A stretch of DNA of 64,000 bases, from contig OZ025725.1 in assembly GCA_964019335.1 (NCBI GenBank), positions 372,001 through 436,000 of the forward strand. The letters run 5' to 3'. This document shows, piece after piece, positions 51,217-61,182 of this stretch. Both the position numbers and the translations under genes were made by a program. Position 1 is the first letter of the stretch, and each line of letters starts with the position of its first letter. The notes below the pieces were generated by a model. It saw nothing but the letters and a program-made list of their open reading frames with translations. It did no database searches and was not told the DNA's origin. The DNA is from Diplonema japonicum (Eukaryota; Euglenozoa; Diplonemea; Diplonemida; Diplonemidae).

Positions 51217-52812
51217 ATGAAGTCCGTTGCGAGGGGGCTCTTGAGAGCGGCGCCGAAGTACAGCAGGTCGTATTCAGTGCCATGGCCTAATGTATGCATT
51301 TTTTTTTTTTAAAACAGAATTTAAAGAGAGAAAAAAAAAAAAAAGAAACACAGCATGTGAACACCCCGCAAGACAACGAGAGAGTGCCGTGGGACTTCAC
51401 GGAGGACAGCTACGTGAAGGTGAAAAAGATATTAGGTAAGTTCCCGCCGCTAAACACGCAAAGCGGGATCATGCCGCTGCTGCACTTGGCACAATGGCAG
51501 AACGGTGGCTGGATCCCAGTATCTGCAATGAACAAGATCGCCCAAATCTGCGAAGTGCCGCCTGTGAGGGTGTACGAAACAGTGACCTTCTACGCCATGT
51601 TCAACAGGAGGCCTGTAGGGGACTACCACGTGCAGTTCTGCGTGACGACGCCCTGCATGATTGTGGGCTCTGATGAATTAATACAAGCAGGTCTGAAGCA
51701 CCTGGGGCTGGAGAGGTTCAACCAAACAACCCCTGATGGCAAGATCACCCTCGGGGAGATGGAGTGCATGGGCTGCTGTGTGAACGCGCCCATGATCGTC
51801 GTAAGCGATTACAGGTATTTTTTTAAAAAATAACTATTTATTAAATGAAAATAAGATTGCATTATTTCACGCGTGGTGGCAGGGGGTTTAACGAGAGAGG
51901 ATCTTACTTCACGAGCGTAGCGAGTGTAGTAATAATTTTGAGTTAAACCCGCCACCACAAGTGAAGTAATGCATTTATTTTAATTTAATATGTTGTTTTA
52001 TTTAATAAGAGCCGGGTAAAGGATGGGAGGTTACAAGAAGAAATCAAAACTGAGAGGCAGCAAAAAAGGTTGGGGGGTATTACAAGCTACAAGGGGATTT
52101 CAAGTTACCAGTTCTCGTTAGTTCTAACATTAATGTTGATGTCGAGGCTTATCCTGTGCATCGCTACCGCTGGAACCATCTGAGGTTGCATGTATGGTGG
52201 ATGCGGGGGCCCACTGCAGAATCTTGATTCTGGGATGGGTTGAGCAGACTGACTAGCACCCCCGAGACGTGTAATCCTCCCCATCGCTTTAGGCTTTCTT
52301 CCCATAGTTTTCTGTGTTTCTAGGGAGTTTGGCTTAAAATAGGTGCAGGAGTGACATAATGTAACATTATATCACTCCTGTACATTATGTCACTCCTGGG
52401 CCTTATTTCTCTATAAGCTGGGAGTGAGTATATTGTTGAGCGTGATATAAAGTGAAATATTATTTTCACTCCCACCCTTGAAAACCCGGCTCGAATTAAA
52501 TAAAAGAAGAAAAAAAAAAAATTTTTTTTTTGTAGCAACCCGCCCGAATTCTACTACGACTACTATGAGGATCTCACCCCCGAGACCCTCTGCAATGTTC
52601 TCGATCACCTCCGTTCTGGAGAGCGTAGCAAGCTCCCCATCGGTTCGCAATGCGGCCGTCAGTTCTCCGCACCACTCGGCGGCAAGACTTCTCTGATCGA
52701 AACGCCTCCTGGTCCTTTCTGCAGGTGTGGTAAAAAAAAAAAAATGAAAATTTTCAAAAAAAAAAAAATTAAAGGGACCTTGATGCGCCGAAGGAAGAGG
52801 CTAAATGAATAG
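51217..52812 (+). CDS. NDUFV2: NADH:ubiquinone oxidoreductase 24-kDa subunit (complex I, NuoE/NDUFV2)
   Basis: Mitochondrial complex I subunit carrying the [2Fe-2S] cluster N1a. Exons: 51217-51291 (presequence MKSVARGLLRAAPKYSRSYS, basic and Ser-rich, mitochondrial targeting), 51354-51814 and 52536-52812. Intron 1 is 62 nt (GTATGC...CACAG); intron 2 is 721 nt (GTATTT...TGTAG) and contains two transposon-like palindromic repeats. The fold core has QNGGWIPVSAMNKIAQ and VYETVTFYAMFNRRPVG; cluster ligands are CVTTPC and CMGCC (CX4C, CX3C). Exon 3 gives YYEDLTPETL and GGKTSLIETPPGP, the expected end of the family. The Lys-rich extension after PPGPFCRCG to the TAG at 52812 is unusual; the true end may be earlier or involve another intron. 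Confidence 0.9.
51839..51990. repeat. Intronic palindromic element (MITE-like)
   Basis: Arms 51839-51892 and 51942-51990 are imperfect inverted copies (tattaaat...tgcattatttcac...gtggtggc...gggtttaac). The loop contains a second near-palindrome (ttacttcacgagcg/cgagtgtagtaa, 51905-51933). Confidence 0.6.
51996..52505. repeat. Intronic TIR element with internal perfect palindrome
   Basis: Terminal inverted repeats TTTTATTTAATAAGAGCCGGG (51996-52016 onward) and its 20/22-matching partner at 52484-52505. Inside, 52347-52363 and 52381-52397 form a perfect 17-bp inverted pair (aggagtgacataatgta), and gggagtga/tcactccc pairs at 52430-52472. No coding capacity. Target-site duplication not seen. Confidence 0.6.
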
Positions 52813-53112
52813 GGACAGTGGGATAAACGAAAAAAAATAGGTAGGTGTGTGAGTGTGCTTATTTTTTTTTTTTTTTTTTTTACTACCACGATTTTTTTCT
52901 CTTTTTTAGTGTTTTTTTATATTCATTCCCCAGCCCCCCCCATTTCATTTTCTTTGTACGATTAGGTTTATTTTTTCTTGATTCTTCATGATGTTCCCTT
53001 TTTTCTTTCTTTTAACCTCTACCCCCCCATCCTTTACAAGTGTTTGCAGTGAACAACAAACCAAATAATGTGCCCCTCCGAACGCTGACAGCAGGGTCAA
53101 GACTAATGCAAG
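52813..53112. other. Spacer
   Basis: T-rich with C-runs; acceptor-like AGs (cagcag, tgcaag) immediately precede the ATG at 53113. Confidence 0.4.
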
Positions 53113-54330
53113 ATGCCGAGAAAGCTAGGTAACCGGGCACATGTTAAAGTGATAGGTTGGAAGGGGAAGGTCAAGGTCGTGCACCCTGTGGCGACACTGG
53201 CACTGATAGGGGGTGAGGAGCACCCGGCAGCTGGTGTGTACGAGGTGACCGAGGACGGTGAAGTGTTTGAAAGGAGTGATCCACAATATGTACTGAGGTG
53301 GGAGGGGTGCAAGTGGGTGGCGTACCCCGCAGGTGGCTATGACAAAGTGCTGACAATTGCCGATGCGTCTGATGACGACAAGTTCCGCATTGCCGCACGC
53401 ACCCCGTGGTGCTTAAGCTTCGGAACCCGTGACCAGGACAAGAACACTTCCATATCCCGGCTCCTCGAGAAGTGGGTAGAGGCTGTAGGCGGTGCCTCCG
53501 CGATCACCGATGACACGAAGCCCCCTTTTTTCCAAATCCCCAAGCACCCTCTCACCCCTGCGATCACTCCTTTGCACCACGCCCTCCAGCCAAACATCCC
53601 CGCACCCACCATCTCCATCACATCGTCTTGCAAGAAGTCCACCCGCACATGTGTGCAAGCCCCTTGCATCAGCCCCCCCGCCCTTGACGCCCACGCAATC
53701 GAACACATCGAATCTTTCCGCCAGCACTGCGAGGACTACTACAGCACCGTCTTCGACGCGAAGCGCCCCGACGCCCCTCGCACGCTTAAGAAGAAGGTCA
53801 TCAAAAAGTTCCAAATGTACAAGAATGAGCAAGAGTGCAGGGTGAGCCACCACCTGCGAACCGTCAACGGGTGCGACCTGTCCTTCATGGACTACACGAA
53901 CGTGGGCAAGATCAAAATGGCGCGCAGGGATGTGCAGGTCATCTCCCTGAAGGGCAACCTTCTGTCAGACCTGAGTGGCTTGTGCTCGTTCGTAGGTGGC
54001 GTCACAGATTTCAAGTCTTTAAGGTTGCTTGACCTGAGTGGGAACCTGCTAACTTCTTTGGATGCCAGTCTGGGCGTCCTTGTGTCGCTGTGCACACTGC
54101 TGTGCCACAAGAACGCCTTCGTCTGTGAGGACAGTGTGTCTGCCCTCAAGGGATGCCCCTCACTCACTGCGCTCACGCTGTACGGCTGCCCTTTCGAAGA
54201 GAGGCATTCATGTTACAAGCGGACCATCGTGAGCCTGCTTCCGCAGCTCAGAAAGCTCGACTACTGTTGCTTAACAGCAGCAGACTTCCACCTGCAGCGG
54301 TGGGCCTTACCAAAAGCAATGCAGCGCTGA
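53113..54330 (+). CDS. Leucine-rich repeat protein
   Basis: A 405-aa protein. The N-terminal about 100 aa contain a compact beta-rich region (KVIGWKGKVKVVHPVATLALIGG; YVLRWEGCKWVAYPAGGYDKVL), unrecognised. A Pro/Thr-rich linker leads to a basic segment and then LRRs from about 270: VQVISLKGNLLSDLSGLC, LRLLDLSGNLLTSLDASLG, LTALTLYGCPFEERHSCYK. The cap RTIVSLLPQLRKLDYCCLTAADF is of the kind that closes ciliary-type LRR proteins (SDS22-like). A flagellar role is conceivable but unproven. Confidence 0.8.
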   Translation: MPRKLGNRAHVKVIGWKGKVKVVHPVATLALIGGEEHPAAGVYEVTEDGEVFERSDPQYVLRWEGCKWVAYPAGGYDKVLTIADASDDDKFRIAARTPWCLSFGTRDQDKNTSISRLLEKWVEAVGGASAITDDTKPPFFQIPKHPLTPAITPLHHALQPNIPAPTISITSSCKKSTRTCVQAPCISPPALDAHAIEHIESFRQHCEDYYSTVFDAKRPDAPRTLKKKVIKKFQMYKNEQECRVSHHLRTVNGCDLSFMDYTNVGKIKMARRDVQVISLKGNLLSDLSGLCSFVGGVTDFKSLRLLDLSGNLLTSLDASLGVLVSLCTLLCHKNAFVCEDSVSALKGCPSLTALTLYGCPFEERHSCYKRTIVSLLPQLRKLDYCCLTAADFHLQRWALPKAMQR

Positions 54331-54395
54331 CCTTTGTTTTGCTAAAGGTTCTATTCTTTTCCAACGCACCCTTCCTTAAAATTGAATAAGGATAT

Positions 54396-54986
54396 ATGGC
54401 GGAGCCCAACGAGACTGTGCTGAATAGCGTGAAGAGCTGCATAACAAAGATAACGGAATGGAACCAGCAGGCCTGCAGCAGCGAGCTGGGGTTCAATATA
54501 GCCGAGCTCCCTGACACTGTGTTCGATGAGATGCTGCAGGCAGTTAGCGAAGTGCTTGCTTGTGGCAGCCACGAGGAAGTCGTCAGTGTGTGGGCGAAGG
54601 AAGGCGGTGTGAGCTGCGCTGCGATCCTGCTGAATTTCGTTGCCACAAAGCACAAGGATGCCGACGCCCTTCTTTTGCCGACTCTGCAGCTTCTAGCCCT
54701 TTCCCCCAATGCGTATGCGCTCAACAAGTCCCACGCAGCCGATCTCCTCTTCGGAAGCCCAGAGGGAAGCTGCAAACCTGTTGAGCAAGTTGTCCAGCAT
54801 CTCGAATGTGCTCTTGATACTTCCCGGTCCGATGTTAATAAAGAGATCATTGCCATGTGCTGCAAAGCACTGACAGCAATCACCACCAGAGGGGTGCCAG
54901 CAGCTACCTTTAACAAGATGGCGGGCCCTTTGATATACCTAGATGCAGTGCAAACCTGCTCCCTGAGTACCGCTTTGCCCTTTTAG
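54396..54986 (+). CDS. Helical repeat-like protein, unrecognised
   Basis: A 196-aa protein of apparent helix pairs (VFDEMLQAVSEVLACGSHEEVVSVWAKEGGVSCAAILLNFVATK; IIAMCCKALTAITTRGV) reminiscent of armadillo/HEAT folds, without a definable signature. The ATG is 5 nt after acceptor-like gaataag; 65-nt spacer from the previous gene. The C-terminus (LSTALPF) runs into an A/T-rich tract, so an unseen 3' exon is possible. Confidence 0.7.
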   Translation: MAEPNETVLNSVKSCITKITEWNQQACSSELGFNIAELPDTVFDEMLQAVSEVLACGSHEEVVSVWAKEGGVSCAAILLNFVATKHKDADALLLPTLQLLALSPNAYALNKSHAADLLFGSPEGSCKPVEQVVQHLECALDTSRSDVNKEIIAMCCKALTAITTRGVPAATFNKMAGPLIYLDAVQTCSLSTALPF

Positions 54987-55331
54987 TTTCTTTTGTCGCT
55001 TTTGCAAAAAAAAAAAAAGAAAAAAAAAAAGAAAAAGGAAAAAAGGTGAATATTTATCCATTTCAAGCATTCCCTGTTCCATATAAAGTCGAAATCCGTA
55101 CACAGTACAATTGGCCACTGCCCCGTTGTTCGCTGTTTTCGTCCGGTGCGGGTGAGGCAGAAATTCTTGCCGACAATCGCAATGGGGACCACCGACACCG
55201 ATCTGTTCGTCCATCTTGGGCTTGTCGCCGTCACTGTCACTGGTGTTCAGGAATCTGCTTCGTCGCGTTCTCTGCGCCTTGCCCACCCTGCAATGACATT
55301 CACTTTACAGTAAAAAAAAAAAAAAAAAGAA
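54987..55331. other. Spacer with a GC-balanced stretch
   Basis: After an A-rich tract, 55085-55312 has coding-like composition, including a 43-codon ORF from ATG 55179 to TAA 55312. No homology recognised. It could be a small gene, an unrecognised exon or a long 5' leader. The end, cattcactttacag, is acceptor-like for the gene at 55332. Confidence 0.35.
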
Positions 55332-57726
55332 ATGCCACCCAAGTCACGCTGCGGCAGCCGCCCTGGCAGCTCCTTGATCCAGGCACCAAGAAGAAAAAGC
55401 AAGGCAAGAAAGCGGGGTTCGAACCAGTCGGGCTTGCATAGATTGTCAGATGCGCAGTCAGTGGGGAGCCAACCTGATAAGATAAGCGAGTCTGAAGTGG
55501 TGGAGGATATTACAGAGGAAGAAATGAACAAGAGACAGGGCCAAGAGGAGCAAGTGGCCGACCAGAAACAAGAACAAGAACAACAACAAGAAGACGAAAA
55601 ACCGCAAGATGAACAACCCAGCGCACCACGGCATCCCACCTTGACCCCTGAGCAGGCAGCCGCAGCACGAATGAGGACACAACAAGACGCCTTCGATGAG
55701 ATGGACGTCAACGGCGACGGAGCCATCGACAAGGATGAGATGCGCGACGGCCTCGTGGAACTGGGCGTGGTGGGTGCTGAGGTTGACGACGTGAACCGGT
55801 TCTTCCTCACAGGCAGGTCCAGCCTCTCTTTCGACGATTTCGTAGGTGGCGACATCTTCACAGAACTAAAGAAGCTCCGGAAAGAGAAGGCCGCTGAAGA
55901 CATCGCCAGCTACGAAGAACTGAAAGCCATGTCGCACCGAGGCACCTTCGTCCCTGACAGAGTCCTAAGGATCATCATCGAGTACTGCCCCATCGACTCT
56001 TTGCGTATGGTGGGCTGCACATCTGTGACCCTGCGCAAATGGGGATGTCATAATGAATACTGGAAAGCAGCCCTCTTAAAGAGAAGGAGGCTGGAGCAAG
56101 CCATGAAAATCACGCTGTTCTCACTACCTGAGGTCAAAGTCACAGGCAGCTACTACGAGTGGTACGTCGAGTGGGTGCGGGAGGTGTCGTCGGAAAATGG
56201 CGCAAAGCTATGGGTGAGAAGGATCAAAAGCGAGCTTATGAACGATGGGGAGGTTCATGAGATAGCGGTGGCGAAGCCGTGCACTGTGGTGTGCGTTTTG
56301 AACTCTGTGGTAGTACCTCTGCCAGCTGCCCCAACAACACCACTTGGAGCGGACAAGGTCGAGGAGACTGCACAAGATGTGAAAAAAGATACCCCAAAAG
56401 AGGGAATAGAAGACAACGACGTGCCACCGCCACCACCCCCCGAGCTGCCCACAGTGTTGGTGGGGGATGAGATAGGTACTGTGAACGTGCATACCATCAC
56501 AGCCCCCGACACACCGACGGTGCAGCTGCAAGAAAACGACGGTGTCATCACCGCCATCACCTACAACAACAACTTCATCTACGTCGGCAGTGCCGACTGC
56601 ACCGTCACCGTCTGGGATAGGGCGGATTTAGTGAGGCCTGTCTTCAACCTGATCGGGCACAAGGAAGCCATCTCCACTTTGGTATGCATGCCGTCATAAC
56701 ATTACACTATAGGTTGTTGCGGAATGGGACCCAAAGATTGTCGTATCAGGGTCCATGGACCGAACAGTGGTGATGTGGAACAAGCTTGAAAAAGCAAAGG
56801 CGAAGAAGAAGTCCGACGCAGGCTTCGCTCAGCAGGTATGTCGGCCCCTCTTCTTCTTTTTTTGCCATCGTTGCTACAGGTGCATGCAAAGCACGTTTTG
56901 GAAGGCCACACAATGAAGGTGACGGAAGTACTTGTCCTAAAGCAGTGCGTCCTGTCAGCATCACGCGACTGTCTGATTATAGGGTGGAGCTGGACTGGCG
57001 AGCAGGTGATAAAAATGGAAGGGCACATGGGGCCTGTCAACGCCCTCAAGCTGTTGGTATCACCGCACCCGAAAACAGAAATAGAGGGACCAATAGATAC
57101 AAGGAAACAGAGCAGCCCCCCTGCAGAGGCGGGACGAGACAGGAAAACCAGCACCGTAGGACAAGATGACATGCTGGTGTCTGCGTGCGGGGGTGGACTG
57201 GTGAAAGGATGGAACCTCAAAGGAAAGCAGGTGCTTACAAAGAAGTTGCACGAGTCTCCGATCGAGACGATAGAAGTATGCGCAGTACTGCGAGTGGTGG
57301 TGACGGGGTCATGGGACAACACCCTGTGCATCATGAACCTGGTATGCTGACTATTTGTTATCTTTATAAATAAATACACAGGACACAGAAATAGTCCTGG
57401 CACAGCTGAAAGGACACAACGGCATGGTGCGAAGCATCATTCTCGATCCGCACAGAAGGCGAGTCATCACAGGCAGCGATGACAAGTCCGTTGGCATTTG
57501 GAGCTTCAGCTCAGTGTCCCTGGAATCTAAAAGCAAGGTTATCCTCTCACCGCACTATTTGCTGACAGGTGCTAAAGCACCCATCACAGATATGACGCTG
57601 GTCAAGGATCACAAGGAACACTGGTATTCCCTGTTCGTCGGTGTTAAGGACAAAGTGTTGTACCACTGGTGCTTCCTGCCTGATTCACATCTGCAGAATA
57701 CAATAATACCTGTAAAAAGATCGTAG
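55332..57726 (+). CDS. EF-hand / F-box-like / WD40 protein
   Basis: About 759 aa from four exons: 55332-56681, 56713-56835, 56880-57341 and 57382-57726. The introns are 31, 44 and 40 nt, all phase 0, all GTATG...AG. An N-terminal basic and Gln/Glu-rich region precedes an EF-hand (FDEMDVNGDGAIDKDEMRDG, canonical loop) and a second degenerate hand. An F-box-like segment (FVPDRVLRIIIEYCPIDSLRMVGCTS) follows. WD40 repeats span the introns: CTVTVWDRADLVRP, MDRTVVMWNKLEK, DCLIIGWSWTGEQV, GGLVKGWNLKGK, WDNTLCIMNL, DKSVGIWSFSS. The combination suggests a calcium-regulated adaptor, possibly for SCF ubiquitin ligases (inference). Confidence 0.85.
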
Positions 57727-57813
57727 CGATGCGCTCTTTTTTCCAAGAGACGCGCATGGTGATTATTCGATGCCTCTCACCCTTCGGGGTCAGCAAGAAA
57801 TTAGAGCAGGGAC

Positions 57814-59474
57814 ATGGAGGACAGCCAGCTCAGCAACATGGATGGAAGGTGGGCAACTATGGTTGATGAGCTCCTTGAAAATAAGGAAAGCAGCGATGGC
57901 GAGCTCCCGCCGCCACTGCTGACAAAACGCCCTAGAGGAGGGAGAAGGGCGCGGAATAGGAATAAATGGGACAGCGCTAGCAGCACGCCCTGCAGTGCAC
58001 CGCCATCGACAACCTCAGCTAGTGTGCATTCGCTGCACCTGTCTAAAGTGCCATTCATGCTGACAGGAGGTGACATAGCATCCACACTTGCACCCTTCCT
58101 CAGCACGCTGTTCAAGGGTGCTGTTCACGTGACGGAGATGATCCCGTACCGATCAAAGCGTTCCGACAAGGGATGCGAAAAAGGGGCCACACCCACATCC
58201 GTGACCCCCGTCACCTCTGAACAGCCCTCGTGCAACGCGTCGCTTGTGTATAACGGACCACCTCCTATGGGCCTCCCTGTCACAGTGCATATGAGCAAGG
58301 AGGGGCACCTCACAGACACCTCGGCACCTGGCGGGTACTCCGTCGTTATCGAGTCGTCTCAAGCATCTCTGCAGATCCTGCGCGACCCCGTGATCACTCT
58401 CTATGGCAAGGTGTACACACTTGACGCAGAGCCTCCTGCAGGGAAGGCCCTCTCGGTGGTCATCGCAGGCATCACAGAGATCTCCCTCAAAGCGGCGCAG
58501 TGCATCAAGTGCACGTCGCACATGTCAACATCAAAACACACAAAAGTGCAGAAAGTGCACTTAACACAGGTACTCATAGAGTGCGCAAACATACAGGACG
58601 CAGAGCTCCTGAGAGAAACCATAAATGAAAAGAAGGTGACAGTAAACAAACAGGTGTATCTGTACTCGGTAGAGTACACGTCGGAGAAGCAAGGCGACAC
58701 GAAGGTCAACATGGCAAGGCCTCTTTTCGTGTCTAAAGAGCATCGGCTGAAACCACCGTCGGAGTGGCCTGCTGAAGCCCTTGCGGCACGAGAAGAAAGT
58801 GCTCACCAGGTTGCTGAAATACGGGATGCGTGGATCAACGGCCGTGAGCTCCTGCTAGGGAAGCCGTCGTCGCCGTGCAGCACGACTACTGCATTCACGA
58901 CACCCACGCACCGTGCAAGCGAGCATGTGCCGGTGCTGGACTTCCCAAGTGACCCGTCTGACGGCCAGAGCATCCTCAGCAGCCAACACAGCACCACTTC
59001 GACACATCCCTCTCAATTAGGTACCCAAGACGTCGCGCCCTTAGTAAAAGCTGCCCTTGCAGCAGTCACAAACAGCGTGGACTTGCCTTGGAACCAAAAG
59101 GCGGCCGTTATGATGGGCGCAGCTGCCTATGCGGTCGTGAGCGGGCACTACCAGCCCGCTACAACTACTGCGACACGTGACGAGTCGTGGCTCAACCTCG
59201 TGAACCAGTTGAACATATCCCTGCCTGCGAGCACGAGTACCAGCACACCACCGGGGCAGGGTCCGGGGTTGGATTCGACAAATCCAAAAATAAGGTGCGT
59301 GAAGTTGTTGAACGTACAATTCACAGACAGCATCCACACAGCGGCACACCCCCTCTGCGACTGCCCAAGTACCAGGTACGGACACGCACTGTATCCACGC
59401 AACATCCACAGCGACGGGAGTACTACAGCCAGCACCACCAGCAGCACCACCAGCTCCTGCACCAGCAGCATTAA
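57814..59474 (+). CDS. Unrecognised protein with basic N-terminus and Gln/His-rich tail
   Basis: A 542-aa prediction. The N-terminus has PRGGRRARNRNKW. A middle region (about 75-310) reads like globular domain with repeated beta-rich motifs (GYSVVIESSQASLQILRDPVITLYGKVYTL), unrecognised, and the C-terminus is QHHQQHHQLLHQQH. I infer a 32-nt intron 59295-59326 (GTGCGT...TTCACAG), which links the main frame to the Q/H tail and a stop at 59474. Without splicing, the frame runs on to 59646 through spacer with a consensus aataaa at 59513. GTGCGT differs from the usual GTATG, so this junction is less certain than others. Confidence 0.65.
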
Positions 59475-59686
59475 AAGCTTGTTTTATATTCCACACAAAC
59501 ACTTGAGAAACAGAATAAAAGCCGACAGCGTCTCTTTCCCATGTCTGCCGCACACATGTGCCGTGCTGCGGGGCCAGCAGCTGGTAGATCTGGAGGTATC
59601 ACCTCCGTTGATAGTGGTAGTTTTGGTTTGGACAAAAAATGCTTAATCTTTTTTGAATAAAAAAAAAAAAAAAAAAAGAAAGGCAG

Positions 59687-60335
59687 ATGGGGGCAAACAT
59701 GGAGGATAAGCTGGAAAGCATGTGGACGCTGTGGTACGAGAAGAGAGAGCAAACGAAGCAGCACCAGCTGACGGAGAAGGAGTGGGACAGCAGTATTAGG
59801 AAAATAGGCGGGTTCGAGACTTTAGAGGGGTTTTTTCTGTACTACTCAAACCTGCAACGGCCGTCGGCGCTGGCGAAGCAGACGAGCTACTACCTGTTCA
59901 GAGGAGAACTGAAGCCCACGTGGGAAAACTACCCCGATGGGGGGCACTGGACTGTGTCACTCTCAAAAAGCTTTGAGCCAACACAGCTAGACAGGTTGTG
60001 GGAACAGCTGGCCTTCGCGCTCATTGGTGAAGAGTTCAATTCACCGCACCTTGTCGGCGCAGTGCTCTCTGTTAAGAAGGACTGCACCACCGTTTCCCTG
60101 TGGAGTGACAAGGACAAGACAAAGTATGTGTAACTAGGTATATTTAGTACCTTTAACGACACCTCACAGGTTCTCCATAGGCGATAACCTCCGTTCTGTG
60201 CTCAACCTTGGGCTTAACGTACTTGTTGAATACAAAACACAGGCAGAATCTATCAAGGATGCAACAGGCAGAGGCGGTGAGGCGTACGTAATCAAGACTC
60301 CGAATATTAGAGCTGGTGACGGTGTGTCGGTATGA
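59687..60335 (+). CDS. EIF4E: Eukaryotic translation initiation factor 4E (cap-binding)
   Basis: A 200-aa cap-binding protein. Exons 59687-60123 and 60170-60335; the 46-nt intron 60124-60169 is GTATGTG...CACAG. The eIF4E fold is recognisable: MWTLWYEKRE, EWDSSIRKIGGFETLEGFF (first cap-stacking Trp), TWENYPDGGHWTVSL (second cap-stacking Trp followed by Glu, which hydrogen-bonds guanine), ALIGEEF and VKKDCTTVSLWS. Splicing restores KFSIGDNLRSVLNLGLNVLVEYKTQ at the C-terminus. Short N-terminus. If mRNAs carry a spliced-leader cap, this isoform may be one of several; the type cannot be told from sequence alone. Confidence 0.9.
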
Positions 60336-60339
60336 GGGG

Positions 60340-60370
<31 letters not shown>

Positions 60371-60996
60371 CCCCCTGCGATGGACCTTGCTGTTGACACG
60401 GACGTCCCTGAAGAAGATAGATGAAAAAAAAAATAATGAGAAAATAAAAAAAAAAAGAAAAAAAGGAACAAAGTGTGTATTTTTTTTTGATTTTGATTTT
60501 TTTTTTCTTCGTGGTGAAAAAGCAACATATATTCGGTTTCTTCTTCACCCCCCCCCCCTTTTTTATTTCTCTGACTGTTTTTTTTTATTTTTTTTTTATT
60601 TTACCCAATTGTTACATAACAAACCCCTTTTTTATTATTATTTATTTTCTACCCTTTTTTTTATTGTCTTTTAAAAAAAAAAAACAAAAAGCAAAATGAA
60701 AGTACAAAAAAATGAAATTTTTTATGTCCCCCCCGTTGCAGTATATTTGGAAAAAGTAATTTAGAGACCAGATGTGTTCGTTCATTTTTTTTGAACTTTT
60801 TGTTGGTTCATAAAGATCACAGAACGTTCCGTGGTTTAAAATACAACAAAAATACTTCTCGACAGGTTTTCGTGGTATTTTAAAGACGGAAAAAGATTTT
60901 TTTGGTCTCTAAAATTACTTTTTTCTCCCTTTTTATTTTTTATTTTTTGATCTCCGTAAGAGGGGATTTCCTGAAGGTTTGCGCAAGTACGATGAG

Positions 60997-61037
<41 letters not shown>

Positions 61038-61182
61038 ATTTGAGAGAAACAAAAAAAAAAAAAAGGAAAAGAGGGTGGGCCGCTTACTTAAAGATTTTTT
61101 CCCCTCGTTTTTTTTTTTTTTTTTTTCTTCTTCTTGGTCTTCCCCTCTTCCCCGCCATTCCATTTACAGGTGGGAGCGACAG
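60336..61182. other. Homopolymer-rich spacer
   Basis: A-runs up to 40 nt (60997-61036), T- and C-runs. No gene. Contains the foldback at 60751-60923. Ends ccattccatttacag, acceptor-like, 13 nt before the ATG at 61183. Confidence 0.5.
60751..60923. repeat. Small foldback element
   Basis: Outer arms aaaaagtaatttagagacca (60751-60770) and its inverted partner 60903-60923 (one indel); inner arms ttccgtggtttaaaatac (60827-60844) and inverted gtattttaaagacggaa (60875-60891). Folds to a long stem; no coding capacity. Confidence 0.55.

Noticed and set aside
55046-55441. 131-aa ORF upstream of the EF-hand/F-box/WD40 gene
   Set aside because: Overlaps the start of the real gene in another frame and crosses an A-run; no recognisable product, noted only as a GC-balanced stretch.
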